Assembly: GCF_963678635.1 (NCBI RefSeq)
Contig: NC_087064.1
Span: 7,665,671 to 7,729,670, forward strand
Reading direction: 5' to 3'
DNA from: Symsagittifera roscoffensis
Lineage: Eukaryota > Xenacoelomorpha > Acoela > Convolutidae
Length of the DNA stretch: 64,000 bases
Shown here one piece after another: positions 9,682-19,444 of this stretch. Position numbers and translations under genes: made by a program. The notes beneath the pieces were generated by a model. That model had not been told where the DNA came from and searched no databases. It was given only the letters and a program-made list of their open reading frames with translations. Each line of letters opens with the position of its first letter. Position 1 is the stretch's first letter.

Positions 9682-9697
9682 GAGAGGGAAAGGGGGG
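9682..9697 (+). promoter_or_regulatory. Possible polypurine tract before a 3' LTR
   Basis: A 16-base run of only A and G ends in six Gs, 30 bp after the ORF2 stop and directly before CTTGAG. Polypurine tracts at this place prime plus-strand synthesis in LTR retroelements. With no 5' LTR in the window to compare, this stays tentative. Confidence 0.35.
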
Positions 9698-10636
9698 CTT
9701 GAGCGTGGATCCGGGTGAAACTTGGATTCACGAAAAAGAAGTTTTAACAAAGCAAATATTGTTATTAATATACTATATTTATTATATAAATCAAAATGCT
9801 GCATGACAATTTCCTGATTGAATGGGACAAAAGAAATTTTAAATGATTGGCTTGGAAAGCAAGAATTCAAGGGTGCAGGTGTGTGCAGATTTTGATTGCT
9901 GTTTAGCGATAGTGTGAAAATTTTACATGGCTGTGAATTTTGGGGTGTAGATAAGTTTAAGTCTGCTGCAAACTTCTGTAAATGACCACTGGCACTGTAT
10001 CTTGAGTAACACTCGGTTTTCTGGGACTCACTGGCAGAAGACAGCACGCGATGAGGACATCGATCTCGAGTCCGGGGAGTATGTGCCAGTCGGTCATATT
10101 CGGAAGTTTGACCTTGAGAGAAGCAAAAAACACTTGATTTTGGAGTGAAATTTAGTTTTTCAAAATTTCGAATGGAACCTGTCATGCACGATTTTCTCGC
10201 GATAACTGAAAATCAGAAAAGAGAAGTCAGAACGTTCGAGTGAAAAACGCGGGAAAGTTGCAAGAGAAATCGGTAGGAAATTGCTATTCGCAATTTCCAT
10301 CATAGTGAACAAGAGTAGAGCTGTCCCATCTGAAATAGAGGACAGAGTATTCCCGAGAGAACAATTATTTGAGCTGGACCAGAGTGAACCTTCGACGGAA
10401 AGGTGGACAACTTGAGTGTCCCAATGGTTCACGAGAAACTATATCCTAGAGTTAAGACTTGTCCTTGTTATTGAAACTGATAAACATTAAAACTCATTTA
10501 GTTACATTATTTAATTCTTGAGTTAATTACCGACTGAAGTACTTCCCCTTCTTGAGTGTGCTACAATGTGAGTACCAATTTAAATTTCTAGAGTGTGTTT
10601 TATGATCATTATGTTGAGGTAAGGCGAGTTTTAGGT

Positions 10637-10677
10637 TGATCCATCTGAAATGGATCAAAGTTCCACTGTCTAATAAA
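10637..10677 (+). terminator. Hairpin plus AATAAA, possible element poly(A) site
   Basis: TGATCCAT and ATGGATCA form a perfect 8-bp stem with a 5-nt loop (10,637-10,657), followed 14 nt later by AATAAA at 10,672-10,677. This layout resembles retroelement poly(A) hairpins. No transcript data are available. Confidence 0.35.
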
Positions 10678-11962
10678 AAGTAACTTAACGGATTGTTCCA
10701 ACCCGGTTTTTAACGGCGTTCATGTATTTTGGGTATCTAGAGACCTAAGTATGGGGACGTTTCTAATTCTAGAGTGGGGGGATATTTTAGTAGTAGCCTT
10801 TAAGCTGTAACGGGTCGTAGTCTCATGTCACAAGCGAACCGAATTGGCTCCGACTGATTTGAGGTACAAAAACACAAGAGATAGTGTCCCTGACTCTTGA
10901 GCCAATGGTTATAGGGCCTATTTTTCTTAAGCCTCATGTGTGACTGCAGTAGACGAACGTTACATAGTGTTTTTATGGCGCTCCTGGGTGTTTACGACAT
11001 CAAGACTACGGAGTCGAACCCACTTGAGACAGCTTCGGGCTGAATGCCCATTCTAGAGTACCGGCGGTAGACGAATGTTACAGCTCATGGCTGGCTCTCA
11101 GTATTCCCAGACCACGAGGTCACTCCTAAAAACATGGCTACTACTTATTTTTTATATTACGATTGTTTTTGTTCAGTAGATAAAAATCATCGTTCCCATT
11201 GGAGAAGGATCAACCCTTTCCCTCAAATCTGAAAATTTGGTATTAATTAAATTCAACTCAAGACATTCCGGGAAGCTAAAAGTTGTTAAAATAACGAGTT
11301 ACAGTTCTCTCCCGAGTCCCTTCCGGACGAAGAGCTGTCTTGTCTCTTTTCGGAAAGCTGGTCACGACGTTCCAACACCCTTCCTGGTTCTCGGGATTCG
11401 CTTTGTAACGATTTTAGCGGAACAATCGTTACAACTCGGAATGGTTTTCTGTCAATACTTGCAATCACAATCTATATTTGTTGCTATACTCTCGTTCGAC
11501 TTATCTGTCTTCACGACTGTGTTGTTGTGTGTTCTCGCAGTTTTCCGTTGTCGCGAAAAGTAAAATTGCTACCTGACTTTCACGCCCAAATCGAAAATTT
11601 AAAAAAATAACATGTCACAACAAATTGACCCTTCCCAATTCGTCAAACTGAACGATTAATACCGTTAATGCGCTAAAACTGCCAATTTTCTCGTTCAGCT
11701 GCTATAATAAAAATTCGAATTCGAACTGAATTTTGATACATTCTGGTCGAATGTCACATTGCAATTTCTTTTAAATTGAATATTTTACGTGGAAATTGTT
11801 GGTTTCAGTAGTTTAATTTAGCGCGGTATCTGTGAAATAAGGGTTTGTATTGGTCGCTATTTCGACAATCGTAAGTTTTATTTGGTAGATGTTTTTTTGT
11901 AGATTTTGATGTTCTGAAAACAATTATACTGTCACTGGAAGCCATTTTAAAGTAAAGTGTGC

Positions 11963-12121
11963 ATGCCCAAAAAATTTCCGCAACAGAACTCAAAGGCGGT
12001 TGAGGCCAATGCCCGCAAAAGCGCTGCAAAAGATGCGAAGCTAGCAGCCGAAGAGACGGCCAAGAAAGATGCACAGTGGGCCGACGATGACAAGCACGTA
12101 AAAAAGAAGGAAGAAAGGAAA
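11963..12121 (+). CDS. CCDC124: CCDC124 coding exon 1
   Basis: 53 codons from the ATG at 11,963. This ATG is preferred over the upstream in-frame GTG because MPKKF is the conserved family start. The donor is AGGAAA|GTATGT, phase 0. Confidence 0.9.
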
Positions 12122-15100
12122 GTATGTATTTATAAATAAATTTGAGTTGATTTTTTTTTCAGCGGCTGAAGTTTTGAGTGGAAATGATTTGATATCCGTT
12201 TTTGTTTCGACTTCTGAAAATGGGGAGAAACTGTGTCTTATTGTGTTAAAGTTGTTTTCCACGCAAAATCAGATTCACCAATAATTGTGAGAATGGGCTG
12301 ACTGAATATCAAATTAAGGTCCTGTCATCACTTAATCGGTTGAAATCAAGAAATGGTTCAAAAGCTTTCCAAAATTCGGTTTGAGTTTTTTGCTTTGTCT
12401 AATTTCGAGCTATTTGTGGCTATTAATAAAAGCTTTTGAGACATAAAAATGGTTTTGTAAATTCAATGTGTCAGTGCATCCTGCGAGATTTACTCGATGA
12501 TCTTTTGCACAAACTAAAGAAACTGACAAAACGCAAAGAAATATATAGAAGCTGCTCTGAATGTTTCTTTTATTTAAATTGGGTGCTCACATCCAAATGC
12601 CTAAAGTATCTTCCAAGGATCTTGAAGGCTGGTATTGAATAATTTCTGAAAGCTTTCATTTCCTCGATAGACTTTAAAATTTTTTGGTAAAGCTGACTGG
12701 TCGGAAAATGATGTGCTAATTTGGTTCTACAAATTATTTGGAAATGAAATTTCTTGAAAATTAATCATTTTCGTTTTGAGAAATAGTTCCCAACAAAGTT
12801 TTTGTTGTTGTAATATGTTGTAGTCATCAGTGATGTTTTGCATTTTTTTGCACATTCATCAGTCGACTATTCTCAAGCGAAATGTGATTATTTCTGGTTT
12901 AAGCTGGCAAAAGAGCAGAAGAAGAACGAGAAACAAGAAAAGAAGCAAGAGATATCAAAGCTACTTGAATATGAAGAAGCAAGTGTCGGGGGGAAGTCAT
13001 CTGCTTCGGCGGCTTCCGCGCCAAGAATGACGAGACATGAAATAATGGTAGCACAGCAGCAAGAAAGTGCAAAAGATGGTAATAGTACACAAGGATACAA
13101 GGGCGAGGATGAAGATGATGATCGAGATTTGATGCGAAACATGAACAGAGAGATCGGAATCAACGATAGTGGGGCACGAAATGTGGATGAGGCTCTGGCA
13201 CAGCTTGCGTAAGTATGGTTCGAATTCTTGTTGTTCCGAGCCTTTAGTTGGAAGTAGCCTAATATCCACATGTTTTCTTATGTAATCAGTAACCACGAAG
13301 AAACATCGGGCGAATCATATTCTTTTCTGCATTGAGTTGCCTCCGGCGGCAATTCGAACCTTGCACAGATGCCAATCAAGGTGCTTCAAAAGAAGCTTAT
13401 GGTGTTATATGTAGAGAGAGTACTTTATTCATAATTTTGTTTTCGCTTTTTAAACGATATTATATTGCATTGTGGATCAAATTTGCTATTTTAAAGACTT
13501 CGATATTTTTGTTAGCACCCCACCAAAGCTAAAAAAAAATGTTAATTAATTGTGGTAAAAACTGTAAAAAAAAATTGTTTGAATGTTTTTTTATTGCCAT
13601 AGTTTTGAGCACTTTAATTTTAACGTCCGATTTTTGCTTTCTCAATATGCACTTAACTTGCCTTTATGGTGTTCTTCAAAAGATATGATTAACGTTGTAA
13701 CTTATAGGCAAAGGAGTTTTTGTATGCATTCAATGGCTGCAGTGGTTTCTTAGTCGGTGTTGGAGCAAACAAAGCATGTTTTAAATGATAAGATAATTTG
13801 TTCACATGTAAAAACCCATGTTAATTTTCCCATAATTTATTCATTTCATTTACCCGCAATTTGTAGTAACTAGATCATCATTAATTCAATTTCATACGAA
13901 ACAGACGCTTTCCAGCAATCGCGAAGTTTTCCTTTTGGTCCGCCTCAACATCTACGGAAACTAAGCACACTGGTTGAGCCTAATTTAGAAAGTCAAACTC
14001 CATCAGCTATTTAGACGCTTAAACGAGCTCAAGGAAGTTGTCCGAGAGTTCTGAAACGACAAATTTCTTAAGTCAGCGACCTGCTAATATTGCTTTGTTT
14101 GAAAATAATAACTTTCATCTTCTCCGAGGTTTTAATTTTTTTCATGACAACAGTTTTTTTCAGCTGGGGTCAACCGAAGTATTGTCGGCGTAGTTGTTGC
14201 TCGATACATATCTCTAAAGGCTCAATCTTTTCTCAAAATTTTTTCCTCAAAATAAACAGCCTTTAGAACAGACAATAATTTTTTAAAACTTTTTTCGTGT
14301 AGTTTTTTAAACTATTTTTTAAATTGGTTTTATCGTGTGAATGGCGTCATCCCTTTTCTGTCCACTAGCTCACAGTGCTATGTTTGTTTTAATGTATAGC
14401 AAGTGCTCCGCTTCGCCTATGGTAATATACGTTCAATTAGTCACTTGTTTCTGCGAGTTGTCTTTCCATAAAGTTAGCGAGCTGCCTAATTTGGCGAGAT
14501 GTCTATTGCTGCAAGTCGTTTGTATTTTTTGTTACAACCTGTTAATTTCTGAAAAAAAATGTATTTTAACTTGATGTGTATCTAAAGAAAAAAAGAAAGA
14601 ATTGATTGCTCCTGTAAATAATTACCAAAAGCAATATTGCAAAATGTTTATCAAATTAATTGAATGGATTAGTAAATTTGAGAAACGAAAAATCATGGAA
14701 AGGAAGACGGAAGGCATATTAAATGGTCACTGAAAGGCGATGTTTTCAGCGGCGACAGCTTATGTTTCTGTTGAATTGATATAGAATTTTTTCAAATTTT
14801 TCATTCAATTTTAAAAACAATTACAATACCTAGAAATATCAAAAAGCACCAACTTTAAGCTAAAAAGCAGCAACTCAGATCATCATTAATTCAATTTCAT
14901 ACGAAACAGACGCTTTCCAGCAATCACGAAGTTTTCCTTTTGGTCCGCCTCAACATCTACGGAAACTAAGCACACTGGTTGAGCCTAATTTAGAAAGTCA
15001 AACTCCATCAGCTATTTAGAAGCTTAAACGAGCTCAAGGAAGTTGTCCGAGAGTTCTGAAACGACAAATTTCTTAAGTCAGCGACCTGCTAATATTGCTT

Positions 15101-17886
15101 TGTTTGAAAATAATAACTTTCATCTTCTCCGAGGTTTTAATTTTTTTCATGACAACAGTTTTTTTCAGCTGGGGTCAACCGAAGTATTGTCGGCGTAGTT
15201 GTTGCTCGATAAATATCTCTAAAGGCTCAATCTTTTCTCAAAATTTTTTCCTCAAAATAAACAGCCTTTAGAACAGACAATAATTTTTTAAAACTTTTTT
15301 CGTGTAGTTTTTTAAACTATTTTTTAAATTGGTTTTATCGTGTGAATGGCGTCATCCCTTTTCTGTCCACTAGCTCACAGTGCTATGTTTGTTTTAATGT
15401 ATAGCAAGTGCTCCGCTTCGCCTATGGTAATATACGTTCAATTAGTCACTTGTTTCTGCGAGTTGTCTTTCCATAAAGTTAGCGAGCTGCCTAATTTGGC
15501 GAGATTTCTATTATTATTATTATTATTATTATTATGGATTCAGCTATTAGAGCTTGGGTGTTTCCACCCTTAAGTTTCAGCGTCATGCAAGTTTCCATGT
15601 CGAAATATCGTTGTATCTATAGTTTGTCATGAAGTAATTCCAGAAGTGCTTCAGTAGTCGTGGTTTGAGTCCCTGATGGTTGGAGTAGTCGATTGAATTT
15701 GGTAAGATGTTCACAAGTTTGCAGGTTCTGAGCCAAAACTCCTGTTGGTAGATAGATTTCTTTATTTTCGGCAGTTCGAAAAAAGGTTTCTCTGATAACC
15801 GGGTGGCTCTGTCGAATTCCTTTAAACAAAAATACTCTGTGGCATCAATTTTATAGTAACCATTCAACATCTTGGACATAAATAGTAGATCCAATAATTG
15901 CATATACAAGGTCAGCGGTAAAATGTTGCATTGCATCAGATTTGTTACGTAGTCGTTCCGGCCATTTACCCATGTCAGTGCTTTCTCTTGCACTTTTTCG
16001 ATCAATCTAAGCATTTTAATGCTTGCTGCCCAGCAACTTGACCCATATAACAGCACTTGTAAAATCATCGATTTAAATATATTAAGTTTCACTCGCATTG
16101 GTAGTCCCTTTGGAGTGTTTCGTTTCAGCATATAAAAGGTCTTAAGGGCTTTGGATATATTATTGCTTATAGTTTCATTCCATTTCATAATCCGCGAGAC
16201 TAATAACCCAAGATCTTTCTGTACTTCAACTTCCGGTATTGCAATATTATTGAAAGTCATTTGGTTGCATTCACCTGTAAAGCTCATGTAAGAGCATTTA
16301 CCAACATGCAGCGTTTGTTTGTGAGATGAACTCCATTTGAACACTCTGTCTAGATCAGTTTGAAAAATGTTGCTCTGTTGATTGATGTTAATGAATTTGA
16401 CATCATCGGCGCATATGAGAGGTGTAGAGAATTTACATTGCGATGGTATGTCATTTATGTAGATAAGAAATAAGATGCATGCTAATATTGACCCTTGTGG
16501 GACACCACTGTTTAATAATCTTTCTGTGGATAATTGATTTTCTACCCTTATTTTGTGGGTACGTTTGGTAAGATACGAGCGGAGTAGTTTGAGCAATTTC
16601 CCACTTATACCGATATCTTGAATTTTGCGCAGCAATAATTGATGGTCTACTCTGTCAAATGCCTTTTCGTAATCTGTGTACACAACTTCTACAGATTTTC
16701 CATCATTGATTGCTTTATAGACCTTGTTCAGATAAACAATCATTTGAACTAAACATGATCGTCCTTTGCGGAAACCGTATTGCTGATTGGAGATGAGCGG
16801 CTCGAAAAATTCGTAGATGTCGAGGAACATACATCGCTCAAGAATTTTAGATACGATTGCAAGTAACGAAACCGGTCTGTAGTTTTCCACCATATATTTA
16901 CACGATTTATGAGTCGGGTTAACGATCGCGCATTTCCAATAGCTGGGGAAAATGCAGGTTTGTTTGATCTTATAGAAAAGAACATTTAGTGATTTAGCGA
17001 TGTTTTTTGAGCAGTTCTTATAAAGAATTGCGGGTACTTTATCTGGGCCACTTGCTTTTGTACAGTCCAGAGTTCTGCAGATGTTTTGTATGCGTTGCTC
17101 CGAGATATCAAAATCATCTAATTTCGTGGTTGATAAGTTTTGAGGCTCACCAAGACTTGGAGGATCGGAGGGTTTTGAGAAATTATCGTCAAAGAAATCG
17201 GCAAAAAGTTCCACTTTTTCGGCATTTGATTGAGCTTCTTTGCTACCATAAATAAGTTTTGATGGTGTTCTGGACGACTTTTGATGGTATTGCTGCAAGT
17301 CGTTTGTATTTTTTGATACAACCTGTTAATTTCTGAAAAAAATGTATTTTAACTTGATGTGTATCTAAAGAAAAAAAGAAAGAATTGATTGCTCCTGTAA
17401 ATAATTACCAAAAGCAATATTGCAAAATGTTTATCAAATTAATTGAATGGATTAGTAAATTTGAGAAACGAAAAATCATGGAAAGGAAGACGGAAGGCAT
17501 ATTAAATGGTCACTGAAAGGCGATGTTTTCAGCGGCGACAGCTTATGTTTCTGTTGAATTGATATAGAATTTTTCAAATTTTTCATTCAATTTTAAAAAC
17601 AATTACAGTACCTAGAAATAGCAAAAAGCACCAACTTTAAGCTAAAAAAGCAGCAACTCAGCTTCGACACTTCTGAAAGTGATATGTATTTTTTAGTTTG
17701 GGTGATAGCAGCGGTGGCGCAGTTGACCAACATCCGGAGAAGCGGATGAAAGCGGCGCTGAAGAGTTACGAGAAAGGACGGCTTCCTGGGTTAAAGGTCG
17801 AACAACCGGGTCTGAGACTGTCGCAGTACAAAGAGGTAATATGGAAGGAATTTCAGAAGTCGCCTCAAAATCCGCTAAATCAGTGA
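11963..17886 (+). CDS. CCDC124: CCDC124 (LSO2 family), three coding exons
   Basis: Coding exons are 11,963-12,121, 12,904-13,208 and 17,697-17,886, giving 217 residues against 223 in human. Exon 1 opens with MPKKF and contains the family's WxDDDKHV block (WADDDKHVKKKEERK). Exon 2 continues with a Lys/Glu-rich coiled coil and ends ARNVDEALAQL. Exon 3 gives HPEKRMKAAL, LRLSQYKEVIWKEF and the NPLNQ terminus, all matching the conserved C-terminus. Phases agree (0, then 2 nt carried into exon 3), with donors GTATGT and GTAAGT. CCDC124 and yeast Lso2 bind the GTPase centre and A-site of idle 80S ribosomes; the human protein also localises to centrosome and midbody (established). The second intron is 4.5 kb because of a duplication and a LINE insertion. 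No AATAAA is seen between its stop and the next gene 600 bp downstream on the same strand. Confidence 0.93.
12122..12903 (+). other. CCDC124 intron 1
   Basis: 782 bp, GTATGT to TTTAAG, AT-rich. I see no element or coding signal in it. Confidence 0.8.
12904..13208 (+). CDS. CCDC124: CCDC124 coding exon 2
   Basis: The acceptor TTTCTGGTTTAAG precedes 12,904 and keeps phase 0 with exon 1. It encodes the charged coiled-coil middle of the protein and stops two bases into an Ala codon at a GTAAGT donor. Confidence 0.85.
15513..17287 (-). mobile_element. 5'-truncated non-LTR retrotransposon with (AAT)n 3' tail
   Basis: On the minus strand the element begins inside the linker before the RT domain and ends in a run of AAT triplets (about 15,508-15,535 on the plus strand), typical of LINEs with microsatellite tails. 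Comparison with the empty copy A places the insertion at TATT, perhaps a 4-bp target duplication. No endonuclease domain is present, as expected for 5' truncation during target-primed reverse transcription. Confidence 0.85.
15583..17286 (-). CDS. LINE reverse transcriptase (truncated ORF2)
   Basis: An open frame of about 567 element codons; the first few codons of the open frame (to 17,298) derive from flanking DNA. RT motifs run in order: DKVPAILYKNC, YRPVSLLAIVSKILER, QYGFRKGRSC, a palm block YTDYEKAFDRVDH, SGVPQGSILACILFLIYINDI, and CADDVKF in place of the usual Y/F-ADD catalytic motif; both Asp are kept. The C-terminal region ends MTNYRYNDISTWKLA. The family fits the CR1/Jockey group in a broad sense; I cannot assign a clade. 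The endonuclease is lost, so this copy is not autonomous, yet the frame has no stops, pointing to recent insertion. It lies antisense inside a CCDC124 intron. Confidence 0.85.
   Translation of the reverse strand, partial: HQKSSRTPSKLIYGSKEAQSNAEKVELFADFFDDNFSKPSDPPSLGEPQNLSTTKLDDFDISEQRIQNICRTLDCTKASGPDKVPAILYKNCSKNIAKSLNVLFYKIKQTCIFPSYWKCAIVNPTHKSCKYMVENYRPVSLLAIVSKILERCMFLDIYEFFEPLISNQQYGFRKGRSCLVQMIVYLNKVYKAINDGKSVEVVYTDYEKAFDRVDHQLLLRKIQDIGISGKLLKLLRSYLTKRTHKIRVENQLSTERLLNSGVPQGSILACILFLIYINDIPSQCKFSTPLICADDVKFININQQSNIFQTDLDRVFKWSSSHKQTLHVGKCSYMSFTGECNQMTFNNIAIPEVEVQKDLGLLVSRIMKWNETISNNISKALKTFYMLKRNTPKGLPMRVKLNIFKSMILQVLLYGSSCWAASIKMLRLIEKVQEKALTWVNGRNDYVTNLMQCNILPLTLYMQLLDLLFMSKMLNGYYKIDATEYFCLKEFDRATRLSEKPFFELPKIKKSIYQQEFWLRTCKLVNILPNSIDYSNHQGLKPRLLKHFWNYFMTNYRYNDISTWKLA
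17697..17886 (+). CDS. CCDC124: CCDC124 coding exon 3 (terminal)
   Basis: The acceptor ATTTTTTAG ends at 17,696; the first base completes the split Ala codon. It encodes the conserved C-terminal block (PEKRM, RLSQ, SPQNPLNQ), then TGA. Confidence 0.9.
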
Positions 17887-18490
17887 AGACAGGATGTGTG
17901 TTGATTGTCGTGGCGTCATCGGCGACGATTTTAGTTATCATACACAGTTGATACCAGTCTGGTTCTTAATGAATTGATTATTGTTAAATGCGATATAAGT
18001 ATGTATTTAAAGATTGAACTTTCGCTCACCGTTTTTAAATAGGTCAAATGAGAGTATAAGGTCCTATTTTAGGTACTTCTGATGAATTTTAAGATTGATT
18101 ACTGATTTCGAAGTATAGCTGCGTTGATAGTAATTAAGAGTGAGTTTTGTGTTGTTTCCATGTTTAAAAGTTCAGAGTATTGCTGAAAACGACATTAACC
18201 TGATAAGCTAGTCACTTTACTTTACCCTTCAGCTCAACTTAAATAGATTTGTCTCTCTACTTTCATTTCAGGTCTTCATGTTCAATTTGGTCTACTGAGC
18301 TGATTTACACGAGAATGGAGCAATGCTAACAAGCTTATAGTGGGCTTAAGTATAGGGCGTACTTAATTGAATGCGACTACAATTGAACTCATGGCTGTCT
18401 GTTCTATTTGAAAAACTTGAGATTATTTGTTTATTTACGGCTGCAATCAATTTCAACTTTTCTAGAGAAATTGTTCCTATTATTGTATAA
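17887..18490 (+). other. Spacer between CCDC124 and the G alpha exon
   Basis: 604 bp with CCDC124 3' UTR and the region that must supply, or be skipped to reach, the G alpha start. There is no AATAAA on the plus strand and no clear initiator exon. Stops close the G alpha frame at 18,488-18,490, next to a plausible acceptor. Confidence 0.5.
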
Positions 18491-19444
18491 AGAGACTGGG
18501 AGGCAGCTGGTGATTCGAATTTAGAGTCGAAAGTGGCGCCCACTCCTAAATCCGGCGCGGGACATCTGTCCGACGCCAGCGCCAAACTTCAGCCGAAGGC
18601 CGCAAACCCCGCATCGCCCAAAACCGAGCCAGCCAACGTGAACAATCGAGACCGAGATGACACGAGTCAGCGGAAAAGATGGCCGACGTTCTTGTTGTGC
18701 GGGTTGTGTGGAGGAAGTTACGAAGGCCCAAATTCTGCGCCCACTTGTACCCTTAATGCTGATCAAAGACGAGCGAACCAAGTTAATCGGAATATTGAGA
18801 AGTCGTTACGCGAGGAGCGGGAACGCACAGCACGGGATGTGAAGCTGCTTCTGTTAGGGGCTGGCGAGAGTGGAAAAAGCACGATAGTGAAACAGATGCA
18901 AATCATTCACAGGACTGGCTACAATGAAGAGGACTGTCTGAAATACAAGCCAGTGGTTTACAGCAACACCGTGCAAAGCATGGTGACCATCATTCGTGCT
19001 ATGGGAAAACTGGACATTCCGTTCAGTGGCGCAGACAAGGAGGAGGCTGCCAGACAGTTTTTCAGACTGGCACAGGAGCACGCGGAGAGAGAGTCGAGAG
19101 ACTTGTCTGAACAGTTCTGGCACACGATCCGGGATCTCTGGCAGGACTCAGGTGTGCAGGAGTGCTACAATCGGTCGAACGAGTACCAACTGAACGACTC
19201 GGCAGCTTACTACTTCGACTCGATCGAGAGAATATCACACTTGGGCTACATTCCAACAGAGCAGGACATCCTCAGGACTCGCGTTCGCACATCCGGAATC
19301 GTCGAGATCCAGTTCTCTTTCCGACGCCTCAACTTCCGCATGTTCGACGTCGGCGGCCAGAGGAGTGAGCGCAAGAAGTGGATCCACTGTTTCGAGGCTG
19401 TCACTGCTATCATCTTCTGTGTCGCTTTATCAGCCTACGATCAG
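18491..19444 (+). CDS. G alpha exon encoding N-terminal extension to switch II and beyond
   Basis: The left boundary is tentative: acceptor-like TATAAAG ends near 18,490 and another AG lies at 18,503-18,504. The right donor is GATCAG|GTACTG. It encodes the alpha-N helix, P-loop, helical domain and switches I and II in a single exon. Confidence 0.85.

Larger units (their letters stand above)
9653..11962 (+). other. Non-coding tail of the element and upstream flank of CCDC124
   Basis: No gene is supported. To about 11,060 it is dense in TCTNGAG motifs and belongs to the element. It contains a purine run at 9,682-9,697 (possible polypurine tract), a TATATAAA at 9,783-9,790, a perfect 8-bp stem hairpin at 10,637-10,657 and AATAAA at 10,672-10,677. 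The 16-mer GTAGACGAAYGTTACA occurs at about 10,950 and 11,067. After about 11,100 the motif stops and the sequence becomes AT-rich like the host; about 11,560-11,962 presumably holds the CCDC124 promoter and 5' UTR. I could not place the element's 3' boundary or a target-site duplication. Confidence 0.45.
13873..17661 (+). repeat. 1-kb tandem duplication in CCDC124 intron 2
   Basis: Copy A runs about 13,873-14,876 and copy B 14,877-17,661, adjacent and in the same orientation. They differ at only a handful of positions and both end AGCAACTCAG. Copy B is split at 15,513-17,287 by a LINE that copy A lacks, so the duplication came first. A shared 77-codon frame (14,341 and 15,346) is not evidence of a gene. 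Confidence 0.92.

Noticed and set aside
14341-14574. Two copies of a 77-codon frame beginning MASSLFCPL
   Set aside because: It is duplicated only because it sits in the 1-kb tandem duplication. Its composition is unlike a protein, and it lies in an intron.
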